Part shown: one piece after another, positions 1 through 11,300 of the stretch
Numbering within the stretch: position 1 is the first letter of the stretch
Layout of the letters: each line of letters starts with the position of its first letter
Assembly (NCBI RefSeq): GCF_030272615.1
Contig: NC_081415.1
Span: 371,671,809 to 371,735,808, forward strand
Direction of reading: 5' to 3'
DNA length: 64,000 nt
Source: Cryptomeria japonica
Taxonomy: Eukaryota; Streptophyta; Pinopsida; Cupressales; Cupressaceae
The notes under the pieces: generated by a model
Databases searched by the model: none
Seen by the model: only the letters and a program-made list of their open reading frames with translations
What the model was told of the DNA's origin: nothing
Made by a program: the position numbers and the translations under genes

Positions 1-925
1 CCTTATGGCATCCCTTGTTGCCTACCATATTGTTGATGAACGCAGTTGTGCAAGAATCGCTCAATAATAAAGGGCATCCACCCAATTAGGTACCTCAACA
101 TATATACATAGGGTATCTCTAGCCCATCCTCTGCCCACACCTCACAATCCATATATGGTCTCCAGATGACCATATCAATATCAGCCAGCGTCCTCCACCA
201 ATGCTCTAGTTTGCCCAGCTCCTACTGGACAACTACACTTGTATACCCATAAACATATGCCCAATCAACTGGCCTATCCCTATCAGCAAGCGGTCTTGAC
301 ATTGGCATACGCTCCCAGGCCCACACCTGTAACAATGTCACCCCAGGTTATAAACTAGTATATCCCAGATATACTATCTGGTGAAGCTCTTTGTATAGAT
401 GGGGCAACATACAACACCCCTATGCAAACCTGCATCACCATGCCCTCCAGAACCAATCCCCATCCAACGGCTAGTACCGTTGACCTATGGTCGGGACTCA
501 AGAACCCACCAATGAAACTTGCTAATACTGATGGTAGCAGAGCATAACCTAAATCCAAAAACTCCTGCCACGAGATCTCGTAGCCACTAATCTCATCATC
601 CTCAAAAGATACGGTGAAGATCCTCTGTGCCACCCTTCTCAATCTGCTTGTAAGGAAACAGAGCCCCAACCACAGGAATCCGTAGAATCCGGTAACAGTC
701 CTCTGGTGTGACTATCATCTCACCAATCGCCAAGTGAAAGGTGTATGTATCACCGTGCTACCTCTCTGCCAAAGTTGTCAGTAACTCTCGGTTAATGATA
801 TACCAGATCATGTCTAACAAAGATGATAACCCATATCTCTCAATCAAATCTCTGTAAGCATGTGACAAACATGGGATAAGTGTCCATGGCCCCAAAAATC
901 GCTCTCGAGACTAGAGCACGCCAAG
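1..925 (-). mobile_element. PMD (plant mobile domain) protein fragment, decayed copy
   Basis: Read from right to left this is a relative of the protein at 4,429-6,200. Both share a TFHL..GEM segment followed by an ED.YRIL segment (here near 690-760), and GFLSPDHRSTVLAVGWG (near 450-510) matches GYLCPDRATRGLAMGWG in the other copy. PMD proteins in plants include host genes (MAIN/MAIL family) and many transposon-borne relatives; two diverged copies 4 kb apart favour the transposon-borne kind. The copy is broken by several interruptions and runs off the left edge of the window. Its N-terminal side lies near 900-925. Host origin cannot be excluded, but the decay and the flanking tandem repeats make it unlikely. 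Confidence 0.6.
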
Positions 926-1082
926 CTCTGCCTGCAAATCAACACATATCCATCATCAGTTCTCAATTCCATCCAATCTATCAGCAATCAAAATAAATCA
1001 ACTTGAAAAAGCGAAGCATATCAAGAACACATCAGAAACACATTCACATCATGTCAGTGAATAAATCAGTGCATCATATCAA

Positions 1083-1618
1083 GATCCATATCGAAAAATC
1101 AAGATCCATATCGAAAATCAATGACCCATATCGAAATCAAGGACCCATATCGAAAATCAAGGACCCATATCAAAAATCAGACTCATATCAAAAATCAAGA
1201 CTCATATCGAAAATCAGACTCATCAAGAATCAAGGACCTATATCAAAATCAAGGACCCATATTGAAATCAAGGACCCATATCGAAAATCAGAACTCATAT
1301 CGAAATCAAGGACCCATATCGAAAATCAAGAACCCATATCGAAAATCAAAGACTCATATCGAAAATCAAGGACCCATATCGGAAATCAAAGACCCATATC
1401 AAAATCAAGATCCATATCGGAAATCAAAGACCCATATCGAAATCAAGGACCCATATCGAAAATCAAGATCCATATCAAAAGCAACAAATATCGAAATCAA
1501 GGACCTATATCGAAAATCAAGATCCATATCGAAAGCAACTCATATCGAAATCAAGGACCCATATCGAAAGCAACTCATAACAACATCAAGACCCATATCA
1601 AAATCTAAACCATATTAG
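1083..1618. repeat. Tandem array, about 20-bp unit (ATATCGAAATCAAGGACCC)
   Basis: About 26 head-to-tail copies of a 19-20 bp unit, with variants AAAATCAAGGACCCATATCG and AAGATCCATATCGAAAATC. The unit lacks stop codons in two frames, so it creates long but meaningless open frames. It lies beside the start of the minus-strand PMD fragment. Arrays of this kind are known from the untranslated parts of Tat-type LTR elements. Confidence 0.9.
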
Positions 1619-2211
1619 AGTAATCAACGGACCCATATTGACATCTAAACAACCTATCTAATCTATTTGATTCACGACGCATTTTTTACAACACTTTTTT
1701 TCCATCTTTGGACCCCACGTGCTAAATTAGGGCCCCAAAGGCTAAGCTGCCACATATGCGCTAACCTTTTCCAGGCATGCGTTGTAAAACACACCCTACG
1801 TGCTAACGGACACACCATTTGTGCTACCCTGTTTACCAAACATGCTAAGCTATCCTAAGTGCTAACTAGCCAAAAGCAACTCATATCGAAATCAAGCACC
1901 CATATTGAAAGCAACTCATAACGACATCAAGACCTATATCAAAATCTAAACCATATTAGAGTAATCAATGGACTCATATTGACATCTACACAACCTATCT
2001 AATCTATTTGACTCACGACACCTTTTTTACAACAATTTTTTTCCAACTTTGGACCCCACATGCTAAATCAGGGCCCCAAAGGCTAAGCTGCCACATATGC
2101 GCTAACCTTTTCCAGGAATGCATTGTAAAACACACCCTATGTGCTAACTGACACACCATTTGTCCTAACCTATTTACCCAACATGCTAAGCTATCCTAAG
2201 TGCTAACTGGC
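1530..2211. repeat. Tandem duplication, period about 341 bp, two copies
   Basis: The segment containing AAATCTAAACCATATTAGAG at 1,601 recurs at 1,942, and similarity runs through about 340 bp in both copies. Each copy holds a second short-period array built on YRTGCTAAC spaced 18-25 bp (1,718-1,870 and 2,055-2,210). That short-period array continues in looser form to about 2,380. Confidence 0.85.
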
Positions 2212-2389
2212 CTACCCATTGTGCTTCTATGCATATCCTATGCGCTAAAACCATCCTACATGTTAACCTACCCCCGACCGCCCTACAATGTGGCACTGAG
2301 ACGCTACACCTGCCTAGGGTTTTCTACGCTTTAACCTTCCTATCGTATGCGCTAGACAACCTACCCTAAGTAATAAACCAGCAAAATAC

Positions 2390-3223
2390 AACCCCAAATT
2401 GAAAAACATGACAAAAATAAATAAATATTGTATATGGTGAAAATGGATAACAAATAACAACAATATTGAAAGACTAAAATGGATTCAACCACTAAACCCT
2501 AGCCTAACAATGAACAAAGATCCACCATAACATATGAAGATAACCTAAGACAATGCAAAATAACTCAAAATCATAAAGATTATACCATCACATGTCCAAT
2601 AGGGTTTTGATCTCCATTCTTCCTATCTCCATTGATCTTGTTTGATATGCTTGCTCTCAGATTTTTTGTATGCACAAGAGCTCAACAAAGAACGGAATGT
2701 GGTTGCAAGTGGAATTGTAGTGTAGCCAAGTACTCCAAAATCAGTCATTAGCATGTGTCATTAGTCATTAGGGTTTGACAATGAAGAAGGCATCTCCTTA
2801 AATAGAAGACACAATATGAAATGGAGGGTTAAGATTGAGAGGTGTAAAAAGAGAGGTCGGCTAGGATTAGAGGGTAGGTATAAGAAATACCAAAATAATG
2901 AAAGGGGTAGGTAGTGTATGAATTAAGAGATGAATGACATGTGTCATGTGTAGAAAAAGCTAATGAATTAATTAAATAAATAAAGATTTATTTAATTAAT
3001 AGAGGAAATAGGACAATTAAATAAATAAAATATTTATTCAATTTAGGAAAGGGATAATTTAAATAAATAAATGTATTTATTTAAATGAGAAATAAGGCTA
3101 GAAGAGGATAAATGAATTAATTAAATAAATAAAGATTTATTTAATTAATAGAAGAATTAGGCTTAGATAATTAAATAAATAAAATATTTATTTAATTAGA
3201 CATGACAATTTTGAGTGTCTACA
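2390..3223 (-). mobile_element. LTR of a TGTAGACA-family Ty3/gypsy element (minus orientation)
   Basis: On the minus strand the LTR starts at 3,223 with TGTAGACACTC and is colinear with the plus-strand LTR starting at 62,228 (TGTAGACATC). Both have the same series of self-complementary AT blocks (TTAATTAAATAAATAAAG and its complement), then a CATGACAC.TGTCATTCAT box, a TATA-like box (CTATTTAAGG at 2,796-2,805; TATAAAA at 62,642 in the other copy) and a shared segment ending in AGATCAATGGAGATAGGAAG. The far end is not sharply defined; about 2,390 is where similarity to the 62 kb copy fades. I read it as a 3' LTR because a polypurine tract abuts 3,223. Confidence 0.7.
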
Positions 3224-3242
3224 TTTTGCCCCTCTTTGAGAC
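3224..3242 (-). other. Polypurine tract next to LTR
   Basis: The minus strand reads CAAAGAGGGGCAAAA directly before the LTR start TGTAGACA. A purine-rich tract abutting a TG start is the usual plus-strand primer of LTR elements. It places this element's interior to the right (positions above 3,242) and makes the PMD gene at 4,429 antisense to it. Confidence 0.6.
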
Positions 3243-3737
3243 AATGTGGCTTGTCGCGTTGTTTCAAAGAAGATAAGATGAACTGATGCAGAGTTGCCCC
3301 AGGATGGGAATGATATGCCCCCTCAAGAGATTGGATGAAAATGTCTGAAAAGATTGCAGACAATCTCTCGATAAGAAAGAAAGGCTAGAATGGATTGAGC
3401 GAATGAAGTGACAAAGTCACGGGATGAGAAAGACTGACTCGGGAAATGAAGGTCAGGGCTAGGGTAGGCTATAAGATAGGCCACGGGCAAAAGACATCCT
3501 CATTGTCATCCACACCCTTAGAAGATCACAGTGCAGAGCGAGAAAAGGGCAGCAGCAGTCAGCAGCGATGGCATTCATTCATAGATTCGACCGTGTCCGC
3601 CGATTCCAGCGACCAGCCGATGCAGGAGAGCCGGTAAGTACCCGAAAACCTCCTCGTACTTTCACGCATTTCGAGTTTTGTCATAAATGCATGTTTAGGA
3701 GCAATAAATGCGCTAGGAATAGGATATTTAAAAAGTG

Positions 3738-4045
3738 CAAAAACGCGCAATCGCGTCTGTGTCCAACAGGCGCGTCTGTGTCGGGTCCAGGTGCGTCTGT
3801 GCCTGGAACCGCGTTTGTGTTGAATACGGACGCGTTTGTGAAATGTAGCAGCGTCTGTGCTTTTTTAGAAGCGTTTATGTAATGTAGGGACGTCTGTGTT
3901 CCCTGGTCGCGTTTGTGTCTGGCATAGGCACGTTTGTGTTCAGAAAGCGCGTCTGTGTCGCAGAAGCGCGTTTGTGCAGTCTATAAGCGCGTTTAGGAGT
4001 TAAAAGCGCGTTTTTGTTGTAAAAGTGCATTTGTGTGTTTAAATG
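3738..4045. repeat. Tandem array, about 20-bp unit (GCGTYTGTG)
   Basis: About 15 units of 17-21 bp share the core CGCGTCTGTG or CGCGTTTGTG followed by a variable 8-11 bp tail. It is CpG-rich compared with its surroundings. It lies between the LTR/PPT and the PMD gene, in the region known in Tat-like elements to generate new satellites. Confidence 0.85.
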
Positions 4046-4159
4046 CATGGTTTTAGTCTTTTAGGTCAAATCGACAGTTCTGTGATGAACATACGCTGTC
4101 GATTGGATAAGCTGCTGAGAGGATACACTCAAGCAGGTCCTCTAGAAAGATTAGGATAG

Positions 4160-4410
4160 ATCAAGGCACTTTGTGATGAACAGGGAGCACCAAGATAGGC
4201 AGCACTTTGTGATGAATAGGGAGCGCGAATGTGAGTGACACTTTGTGATGAACAGGGAATGTCACACACGTAGTACTTTGTGATGAACAGGGAGCACTAC
4301 TTAGGGTAGATAGCAACACTTTGTGATGAACAGTGAGTGTCACTAGGATAGATAACCAAATGCATTTAGATAGCAAGTAGCATTTTGTGATAAACAGTGA
4401 ATGCCACGAT
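4160..4410. repeat. Six spaced copies of CACTTTGTGATGAACAGGGA
   Basis: The 20-bp block CACTTTGTGATGAACAGGGA, with small changes, recurs near 4,167, 4,202, 4,239, 4,272, 4,316 and 4,380, with 12-45 bp of unrelated DNA between copies. It ends within 30 bp of the PMD reading frame, so it would lie in that gene's leader or proximal promoter. Confidence 0.8.
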
Positions 4411-4428
4411 AACTGACAGATTGATTGT

Positions 4429-6200
4429 GTGACTGCAGGAGTATTTGCCGATGTTGGAGCACGGGAGAGATTCCCGTCGACTCAGAGATTGCGACCAGAG
4501 TTGTCGATCCAGGACATGATTTCCATTGAGGAGATGGGTCTCACACATATGCTCTATGTGCCCGAGTTTCGGGCAAACATGGGGTTGCTGACTGCGTTGG
4601 CCGAGAGATGGCACTCGGAGACGTGCACGTTTCACTTGCCGATGGGTGAGATGACAGTGACATTAGAGGATGTCTACAGGATACTGCATATCCCCATAGA
4701 TGGAGAGTTGATTCCCTATGACCGTGACGGTGACAGGGAGGCATTGCGACGGGTGTTTCAGGATCCCGGGTTGGAGATGCGAGCAGGTCATGTAGCCTGG
4801 GATACCATGGCTGCCACAGGTTTAGCATTGCTGGCAGTTGTTGGGGGAGTCATCAGTGGGTATTTGTGTCCAGACAGGGCCACACGAGGATTGGCAATGG
4901 GCTGGGGAGGGGCATTGGAGACGCTGATGGCAGAGCACACTAGATATGCATGGGGGCCATGTGTCCTGACACATTTGTATTATGAGCTGCATCAGTTTGT
5001 CTACCACGGATCAATGGGTTTGGGCTGCGGCGTGACTCTCTTGCAGGTGTGGGCTTATGAGCACCTTCCCATCACACGGCCCATTCATTTCAGAGGCAGA
5101 GGACAGGGACGGAGTTTCGTGCACTTGTATGACATGATCACATCCCAGCCTCGGATTGGGAGATTGGAGCATTGGAGGCGAGTCATTGATGATATAGACA
5201 TGGTCATCTGGAGACCGTACCTGGGGTGCGAGGAGTCGGATGACGACGCATTGGAGCTACCCTATGCGTTCAAGAGCAGGTATCTAATTGGGTGGACGCC
5301 TTATATTCTGGAGAGGCAGCTTGTTGATAGGGTGTGCAGGCAGTTTGGGCGGATCCAGCGGATGCCACGGGGCTCGGGCATGTATGCCCGTACGGTCAGA
5401 GATCAGGTGCAGTTTGGGCCGCTATTATCATATGATCAGGCAGTGACACAGCTAGCAGAGATGATGCCGATGCCCTGGGACATGTGGCCAGAGGTAGATG
5501 ATGCAGGGATGGACGCAGAGTACTCTGCGTATTGGGCAGAGCATCCGTTTCCCAGGTTGATAGATCCGGCAGAGCCACTGGAGGGAGAGGGTGGAGGAGA
5601 TGATGATGATGGTGGAGGGGATGGAGGTAGGGGCCGGCGGAGGCGGAGGGGAGTGGTGGGAGAGAGGCGGGTGGCACCTCGGAGGGAGGGAGGACAGGAG
5701 AGAGCAGCTCCGGTGGTGAGGGGTCGCGGTGGAGTGCCCCTACAGGTACCAGTAGCACAGGGTCCTGAACAGGGACCTAGACAGGTGCAGAGAGAGGGAC
5801 AGAGACAGGTATAGCCACAAGTACCTAGACAGGCACAGGGACAGGTGCAGGCAGAGGCACAGGGACAGGCACCTGCAGGGGATGAGCCACAGGCAGAGGC
5901 TGAGAGCGGAGATTCTGAGGAGGATGAGGTGTTGAGGCTACGAGAGATCTGCCAGGGCCAGGCAGATGAGATTGAGGATTTGGTGCGGGAGAGAGATCAC
6001 CTCAGGATCAGGGTCAGAGACACAGAGCGGGAGAGGGATCAGGCCATCCAGAGATACACAGAGGCCGAGACAGCTCTGAGGGCAGGGAGGCGGGCAGCAG
6101 AGGATGCAGGGGCAGGCTACGCATATGTTTTGCGAGCCGGAGAGGAGATCGCCTACTGGAGGGATCTATACTATGCAGCCGTGCCAGCAGATCAGCGGGC
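4429..6200 (+). mobile_element. Plant mobile domain protein, probable antisense ORF of an LTR element
   Basis: The N-terminal 330 residues are a plant mobile domain: TFHLPMGEMTVTLEDVYRIL, then LHIPIDGE, GYLCPDRATRGLAMGWG and a HLYDMI/W-rich middle. An Asp/Gly- and Arg-rich linker (residues about 385-430), a Gln/Pro repeat (VQREGQRQ) and a coiled coil rich in E, R and D (5,920-6,090) follow before the gap. PMD proteins include MAIN/MAIL1, nuclear proteins needed for silencing and meristem upkeep in Arabidopsis, and many relatives carried by Ty3/gypsy and MULE elements. Here it is antisense to the adjacent LTR, has a decayed sister at 1-925 and a repeat-filled leader, so an element-borne gene is likeliest. 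Composition is more GC-rich than its neighbours. The frame is largely open with about one interruption; the C-terminus is lost in the gap. Confidence 0.65.
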
Positions 6201-6700
6201 NNNNNNNNNNNNNNNNNNNNNNNNNNNNNNNNNNNNNNNNNNNNNNNNNNNNNNNNNNNNNNNNNNNNNNNNNNNNNNNNNNNNNNNNNNNNNNNNNNNN
6301 NNNNNNNNNNNNNNNNNNNNNNNNNNNNNNNNNNNNNNNNNNNNNNNNNNNNNNNNNNNNNNNNNNNNNNNNNNNNNNNNNNNNNNNNNNNNNNNNNNNN
6401 NNNNNNNNNNNNNNNNNNNNNNNNNNNNNNNNNNNNNNNNNNNNNNNNNNNNNNNNNNNNNNNNNNNNNNNNNNNNNNNNNNNNNNNNNNNNNNNNNNNN
6501 NNNNNNNNNNNNNNNNNNNNNNNNNNNNNNNNNNNNNNNNNNNNNNNNNNNNNNNNNNNNNNNNNNNNNNNNNNNNNNNNNNNNNNNNNNNNNNNNNNNN
6601 NNNNNNNNNNNNNNNNNNNNNNNNNNNNNNNNNNNNNNNNNNNNNNNNNNNNNNNNNNNNNNNNNNNNNNNNNNNNNNNNNNNNNNNNNNNNNNNNNNNN
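6201..6700. other. Assembly gap (500 N)
   Basis: Exactly 500 N, a placeholder of unknown true length. It hides the end of the PMD gene and the outer end of the left LTR of the next element. Confidence 0.99.
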
Positions 6701-7592
6701 TGTCCTGCAAATTTGAGTGAAAGTTGACAAGACAATGGCGCCCGGCGTGCACACGGTCGTCCGAAAAATCTGCGAAACGAAGGGGGATCTGTTCATCTCT
6801 GCAACCTACACACAAAAAAGAGAGGACGATTGGGGGGTTAGGGATTAGGGGTTTTCCCTTAGGTCAAACCCTGGTTTTGGAATTAACCAAGAAATGAGAA
6901 TGCTGTAAATGTAAATGTTTGTAATGTAAACAAGTACTAATACCTTGTTGTAAGAATGTTTGTATTCTTACATGCGAAGGTGTAAATTTTGTTGTATGTT
7001 GTATGTTGTAAGTGATCTCCTCTTCAATGGTTGAATCCTTGTCTTGAATGCAACACTTAGCCTTGAATGGAGACTTAGAATGATCAATTGCTTAAAGGAA
7101 TGCTTGAATGCTTGAATGCTTGAATGCTTGAATGTTTGAATATCGCTTCCACATCTTGTACACATATGTCCTTCCTCCTCAAAATGGGAGAGGAAATGCA
7201 GTTTATATAGTTGCCAATTAGGGTTGATAGACTGATTTTTCTGACCTTAGGCTGACCTAGGAAGATTATTTTCCAATTTGCAAACATAAAGACCCGAGAC
7301 CCAAAAGAGACCAAGCCCAAAAATAGGGCCAGGGACCAGGGCACTGGGTGCCATGGTCCTGGAGGACCAGGGTGCTGGGCGGCCTAGCCCTGAAGGACCA
7401 GGGTGCTGGGCGCCATGGTCCCACCTCCAAGGATAGCAGGGTGTAAGGAGGATCAGGCCAGGGTGCTGAAAAATGCAGTTTTTGATGTCATGAACAAGTT
7501 TTGGAGTCTCCATTCAGGTTCAGTGTTGCGTCGCCATCGTGAAGACCCAAATGCGGTCGAAATTGCAATTGTTTCAATTTTAGGACACTACA
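6701..7592 (-). mobile_element. 3' LTR (left copy) of the gag-protease element, partly in the gap
   Basis: Matches 13,288-14,139 across its length. The minus strand starts TGTAGTGTCCTA at 7,592. About 340 bp at the other end, present in the right LTR, fall in the N gap. It carries three copies of a 31-bp block (GACCAGGGTGCTGGGCG) near 7,331-7,425 where the right LTR has one. Confidence 0.85.
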
Positions 7593-7612
7593 TTTAGCCC
7601 CCACTTTAGCGG
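7593..7612 (-). other. Polypurine tract of the gag-protease element
   Basis: The minus strand reads CTAAAGTGGGGGCTAAA immediately before TGTAG, a typical Ty3/gypsy plus-strand primer. Confidence 0.75.
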
Positions 7613-8336
7613 GAGTATAAGCGTACACTCATACTTCCGGTAAAGTACAAGGAAACAACATTGAAAAACTTTCACCATGTCAAGGAGGCAAGACACACCA
7701 AGCCCCCAGTGGACTAAGGATCTTATGACTTCGATTGACAAAGTAAAAGGGAAGATCACATGGGAGAACCATGACTGTCAGTAGTAAGGTTCCCTCACTA
7801 TGAGTCATGTAGGAAAAATACCAAAAATTTTCAAGGCAAAGCTAAGTTCGCCAAGAAATTTTCAAGTATCCTGAAGGGATAGACGGGGTGTATGCCCCCC
7901 TACGTTAAAGCAATCGCACACGCCTCAACGGGGGTGATTGCTTTAAGGTAGTGATACACATAAGAAATGAGAAGGGAAAGGAGCACGTTATCACAAAGAT
8001 TTAGTCCCCAAGTGTGAGATAAACCCAAGGATAATAGACACAAAACACAAAGCACGAGGTGACTTCTCTTTCCTCAGGATCAGTATGCTATATGATAATT
8101 CATGTATATCATATGTATGTATGCATAATTGTTCTTCATTCCCCAATCAAGGAAGGTCACCTAGAAGAAGGGAACACATGTGTCTTTTGAGTCAACATGA
8201 GGGAGACCAAAAGAGATCTCAATGCTTTGCATCATCCTCAAGTAGACAACACTAAGGACAATAAATAGAAGAATGAGAATAACACATAGAAGAAGTAACA
8301 CAAGAGAGGAGGAGAGAGTCTGCTATACTAATGAAA
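7613..8336 (-). mobile_element. 3' untranslated region of the gag-protease element, with a strong hairpin
   Basis: No coding signal was seen. A stem of 15 bp with one mismatch pairs 7,901-7,915 (TACGTTAAAGCAATC) with 7,936-7,950 (GATTGCTTTAAGGTA) across a 20-nt loop. The loop edge carries a C-run and G-run (CGGGG...CCCCCC) that could extend the fold. Confidence 0.5.
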
Positions 8337-11300
8337 CTAGTCTAGCACGTCATCTACCCCTCGATCTTGCTGATCAATATTTCGGGAAGGCAGGAAACAC
8401 GCTAGAGGAGGAACATTCAACACAGCAGATGGAGCTATCACAAGATCCAAACAAGGGCTATGTTCATGTTCCAAGCCATGTTGTTCTTGTCTAGGAGCTA
8501 GGATAAGTGCTTTAGAAAATTCGTTAGATAAATGGTTATCAACATCAACATATTCATATTCACTATCAGAAACAAGAGAAGTAACATTTTCATCATGAAT
8601 AACCTTTTCATCTATATCATCATCAAGATTTACAAAAATAGGATCTTTAACTCGCACAGGATCAAAACCATCATGCATCTTATGTTTAGGAGATTTTGGA
8701 GAAAATGGAATAATGTTTGTTGAAGGTGTTTTTGGAGATTGCAAAGTTTGAGAAGCAGCTGCTTAAGCTCTAAGATGACGCTTTCATTGGTGTTCACATG
8801 TAGAATGATTTCGTCTAGTCTTAGTAGGAAGTGGAGAAGATTGAGGAGGAGGAATGTTCTCATCCTTATCACTTGGGTGTTTAGGTTGTGGTCTTTTAGG
8901 CTGGATAATAGGAGAAGGGGAAGGTCTCTTCTCTCCATAAGAGGAAGGAGGAGGAACTGCTCCATATAAAGGAGGAATATTTGGTTTAGGTAGGAGACCA
9001 AGTCCATCATGACGAGGAGGTATAGGTTTGCTTTTAGAAAGTTTATCAGACATAGACATAGTCACATCCATAAGAATGGGTTGGGAATCTTCTTGAGGAA
9101 AGACATTAGTTTTATCTTTCAAAGGAAGAACTTCCTTCTCAAGAATGATAGGAACATCAAGTTTGGGTGTTCTAGGTTCACTTAGAGATAAGATCATATC
9201 TGTTTTCCATTTTTGATAAGATTTGAAAAGATGATCACTTCACGGAGGAAGAGATTGGAATTGTTTAGGCCAAAAATAATCAATAGGAACATTAGAAGTT
9301 CTTTTAGCTGGTTTAAAGAGACTATCATTGATAGTAACAACTTCACCATTATGGAGAAATTTCAAACATTTATGAATAGGAGAAGCAATAGCTTTCATCG
9401 AAGATAGCCAAGGATAGCCTAGCTTCACACGAAATTGTTTAGACGATGGAATAATAGCAAAGTTCACATAAAGGGATTTGTTATGGACCTCAATAGGTAA
9501 TGTAATAGAACCAATTGCAGGAGAAGAAAATGCATCAAATAATTTCACAATCACATCTGTTTTGTCATAGATCACTTGATTCAATTGCAAAGTAAAAAGA
9601 AATTCCTCAGTAATAACATTAACCATGCAAGCAGGATCAATAAGCACTCCACGGCAAGGTGTATTCTTGACTTTTGCAACTATGTATAAAGGACCATCAG
9701 GTGCCCTGATAGTTTCACTAGAACAAAATGTGATGGAAGGTTCTTTAGGGTTTTCTTGCTGCTCTAAAAAGTTAATCACATTCAGAGTCATAGACACAAG
9801 ACCATCAGATGAGAAAGAGGAATCATTAGTCTCAATTGCATTAGGGGTATGAGAAGGTAATGGATTAGTAAAAATCTTAAGATTTTGGTTAGGAGGAGCT
9901 ACAGATGTGTTGCCTTTATCATTCACTCCTGAAACAGAGATAGTATTATTATCAATCAAATCTTGAATTTTACCCTTTAAAGCAAAACATTTTTCAGTAT
10001 CATGCCCAGGTTGACGATGAAATTGACAAAAAGATTTGTTATCAAAATAGGGTGAATTAATCTTTGCAGGATCTATTTGCTTTATAGGAGGGAGAGTAAG
10101 CACATTTTGTTCCAATAACTTATTCATAATACTATGCAATGATTCATTCAAAGGAGTAAACATTCTTTCTTTCTTGAAAAACTTAGAAATAGGAGGCACA
10201 CTTGATGCTGCATTCACATTGTTGTTGATGATGTTTTTATTGAACTTAATGGACTCTCTGTTTGGTTTAAACTTCCCAAATGGTTGTTGACTACTATCAC
10301 CCTTATCACTCGGAGCCATAGGATTTGCTTGTTCCATTTGACTCACAGTCAGTTGATAATTGTGAAGAGTTGCACACAACTGTTGGAAAGAAGTAAACTC
10401 AGAAAATAGAAGTTTTTCTCTGATATCTTTTTGTAAATTAGAAATAAAGATTCTTTGAATATCATTTTCAGGCACAAGAAAAGAAATTTGAGCATACAAA
10501 TGCTTATATCTACCAATGAAATCAGTCACTTTTTCTTTAACACCTTGTTTACAATGCATTAAATCAATCAAAGTAACTTTAGGACTTCTATTGTTTTGAA
10601 ATTATTGAATAAAAGAATTTGAAAGTTTTTCGAAAGAAGTAATAGAATAAGAAGGCAACGATAAATACCATTGTAGGGCTTTATCTCTTAATGTTCTAGT
10701 AAACAGTTTTGCAAGCAACCTTTGGTCATAAGCAAAATCGGTACATATTGTTTGAAAAGTCTTAACATGTGTTAGAGGATCACCTTTACCATTATAAAGC
10801 TCCAAATGCGAGTTTTCAACATGCTTAGGAGGGATAGCTCGAACAATGTCAAGAGAAAGTGGGCTCGCAACATCAAATGTGGGCACACTAAACTTAGATT
10901 GATTCATAGAGGCAATTTGTTGCTGTAGAGAAGAGACAGTTTGTGCAAGATTATTAATGGTCGCTTCAGTTGAAGAGTTCATATTAGACGTGTTAGATTG
11001 TGATGGAGGTATTATGTTATTGAAAGAAGGTATTGATTGAGAGTAAGGTGGCGGGACACTATGATTGTTAGTCATAGGAGATGATTGGAAAGGAGGAACA
11101 CTACAAGGAGGAATGGAATGGTTAAATGAATTGCCCCCTTGCGCCATGTTCATTTGTGGAGATATAATAGGGACACTCATTGAAGGAATGAATGAAGAAG
11201 TTGGATTGAATGAAGGAAGAGGGTTAATTGAAGAGGAAGGATTGCCCCCATGACTGGTGATCATAGGCGGAATGTCTTGTATTGAAGTAGTCATTATTTT

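Noticed and set aside
1003-1618. Two long plus-strand open frames (201 and 165 codons) with YRNQGPISKIKDP-like repeats
   Set aside because: They arise because the 20-bp tandem unit lacks stops in two frames; the unit length is not a multiple of three and there is no independent coding signal.
1083-1618. Possible CRISPR-like array
   Set aside because: Units are contiguous without unique spacers, and the sequence is plant nuclear DNA.
4161-5758. Minus-strand frames opposite the PMD gene and its leader
   Set aside because: Shadows of the plus-strand PMD frame and of the GATGAACAGGGA repeats.
5845-6815. Long open frames on both strands across 6,201-6,700
   Set aside because: They are open only because N is read as no stop; the real sequence is unknown.
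9625-9852. Plus-strand frames overlapping the gag-protease region
   Set aside because: Shadows of the minus-strand coding sequence, which has the recognised domains.
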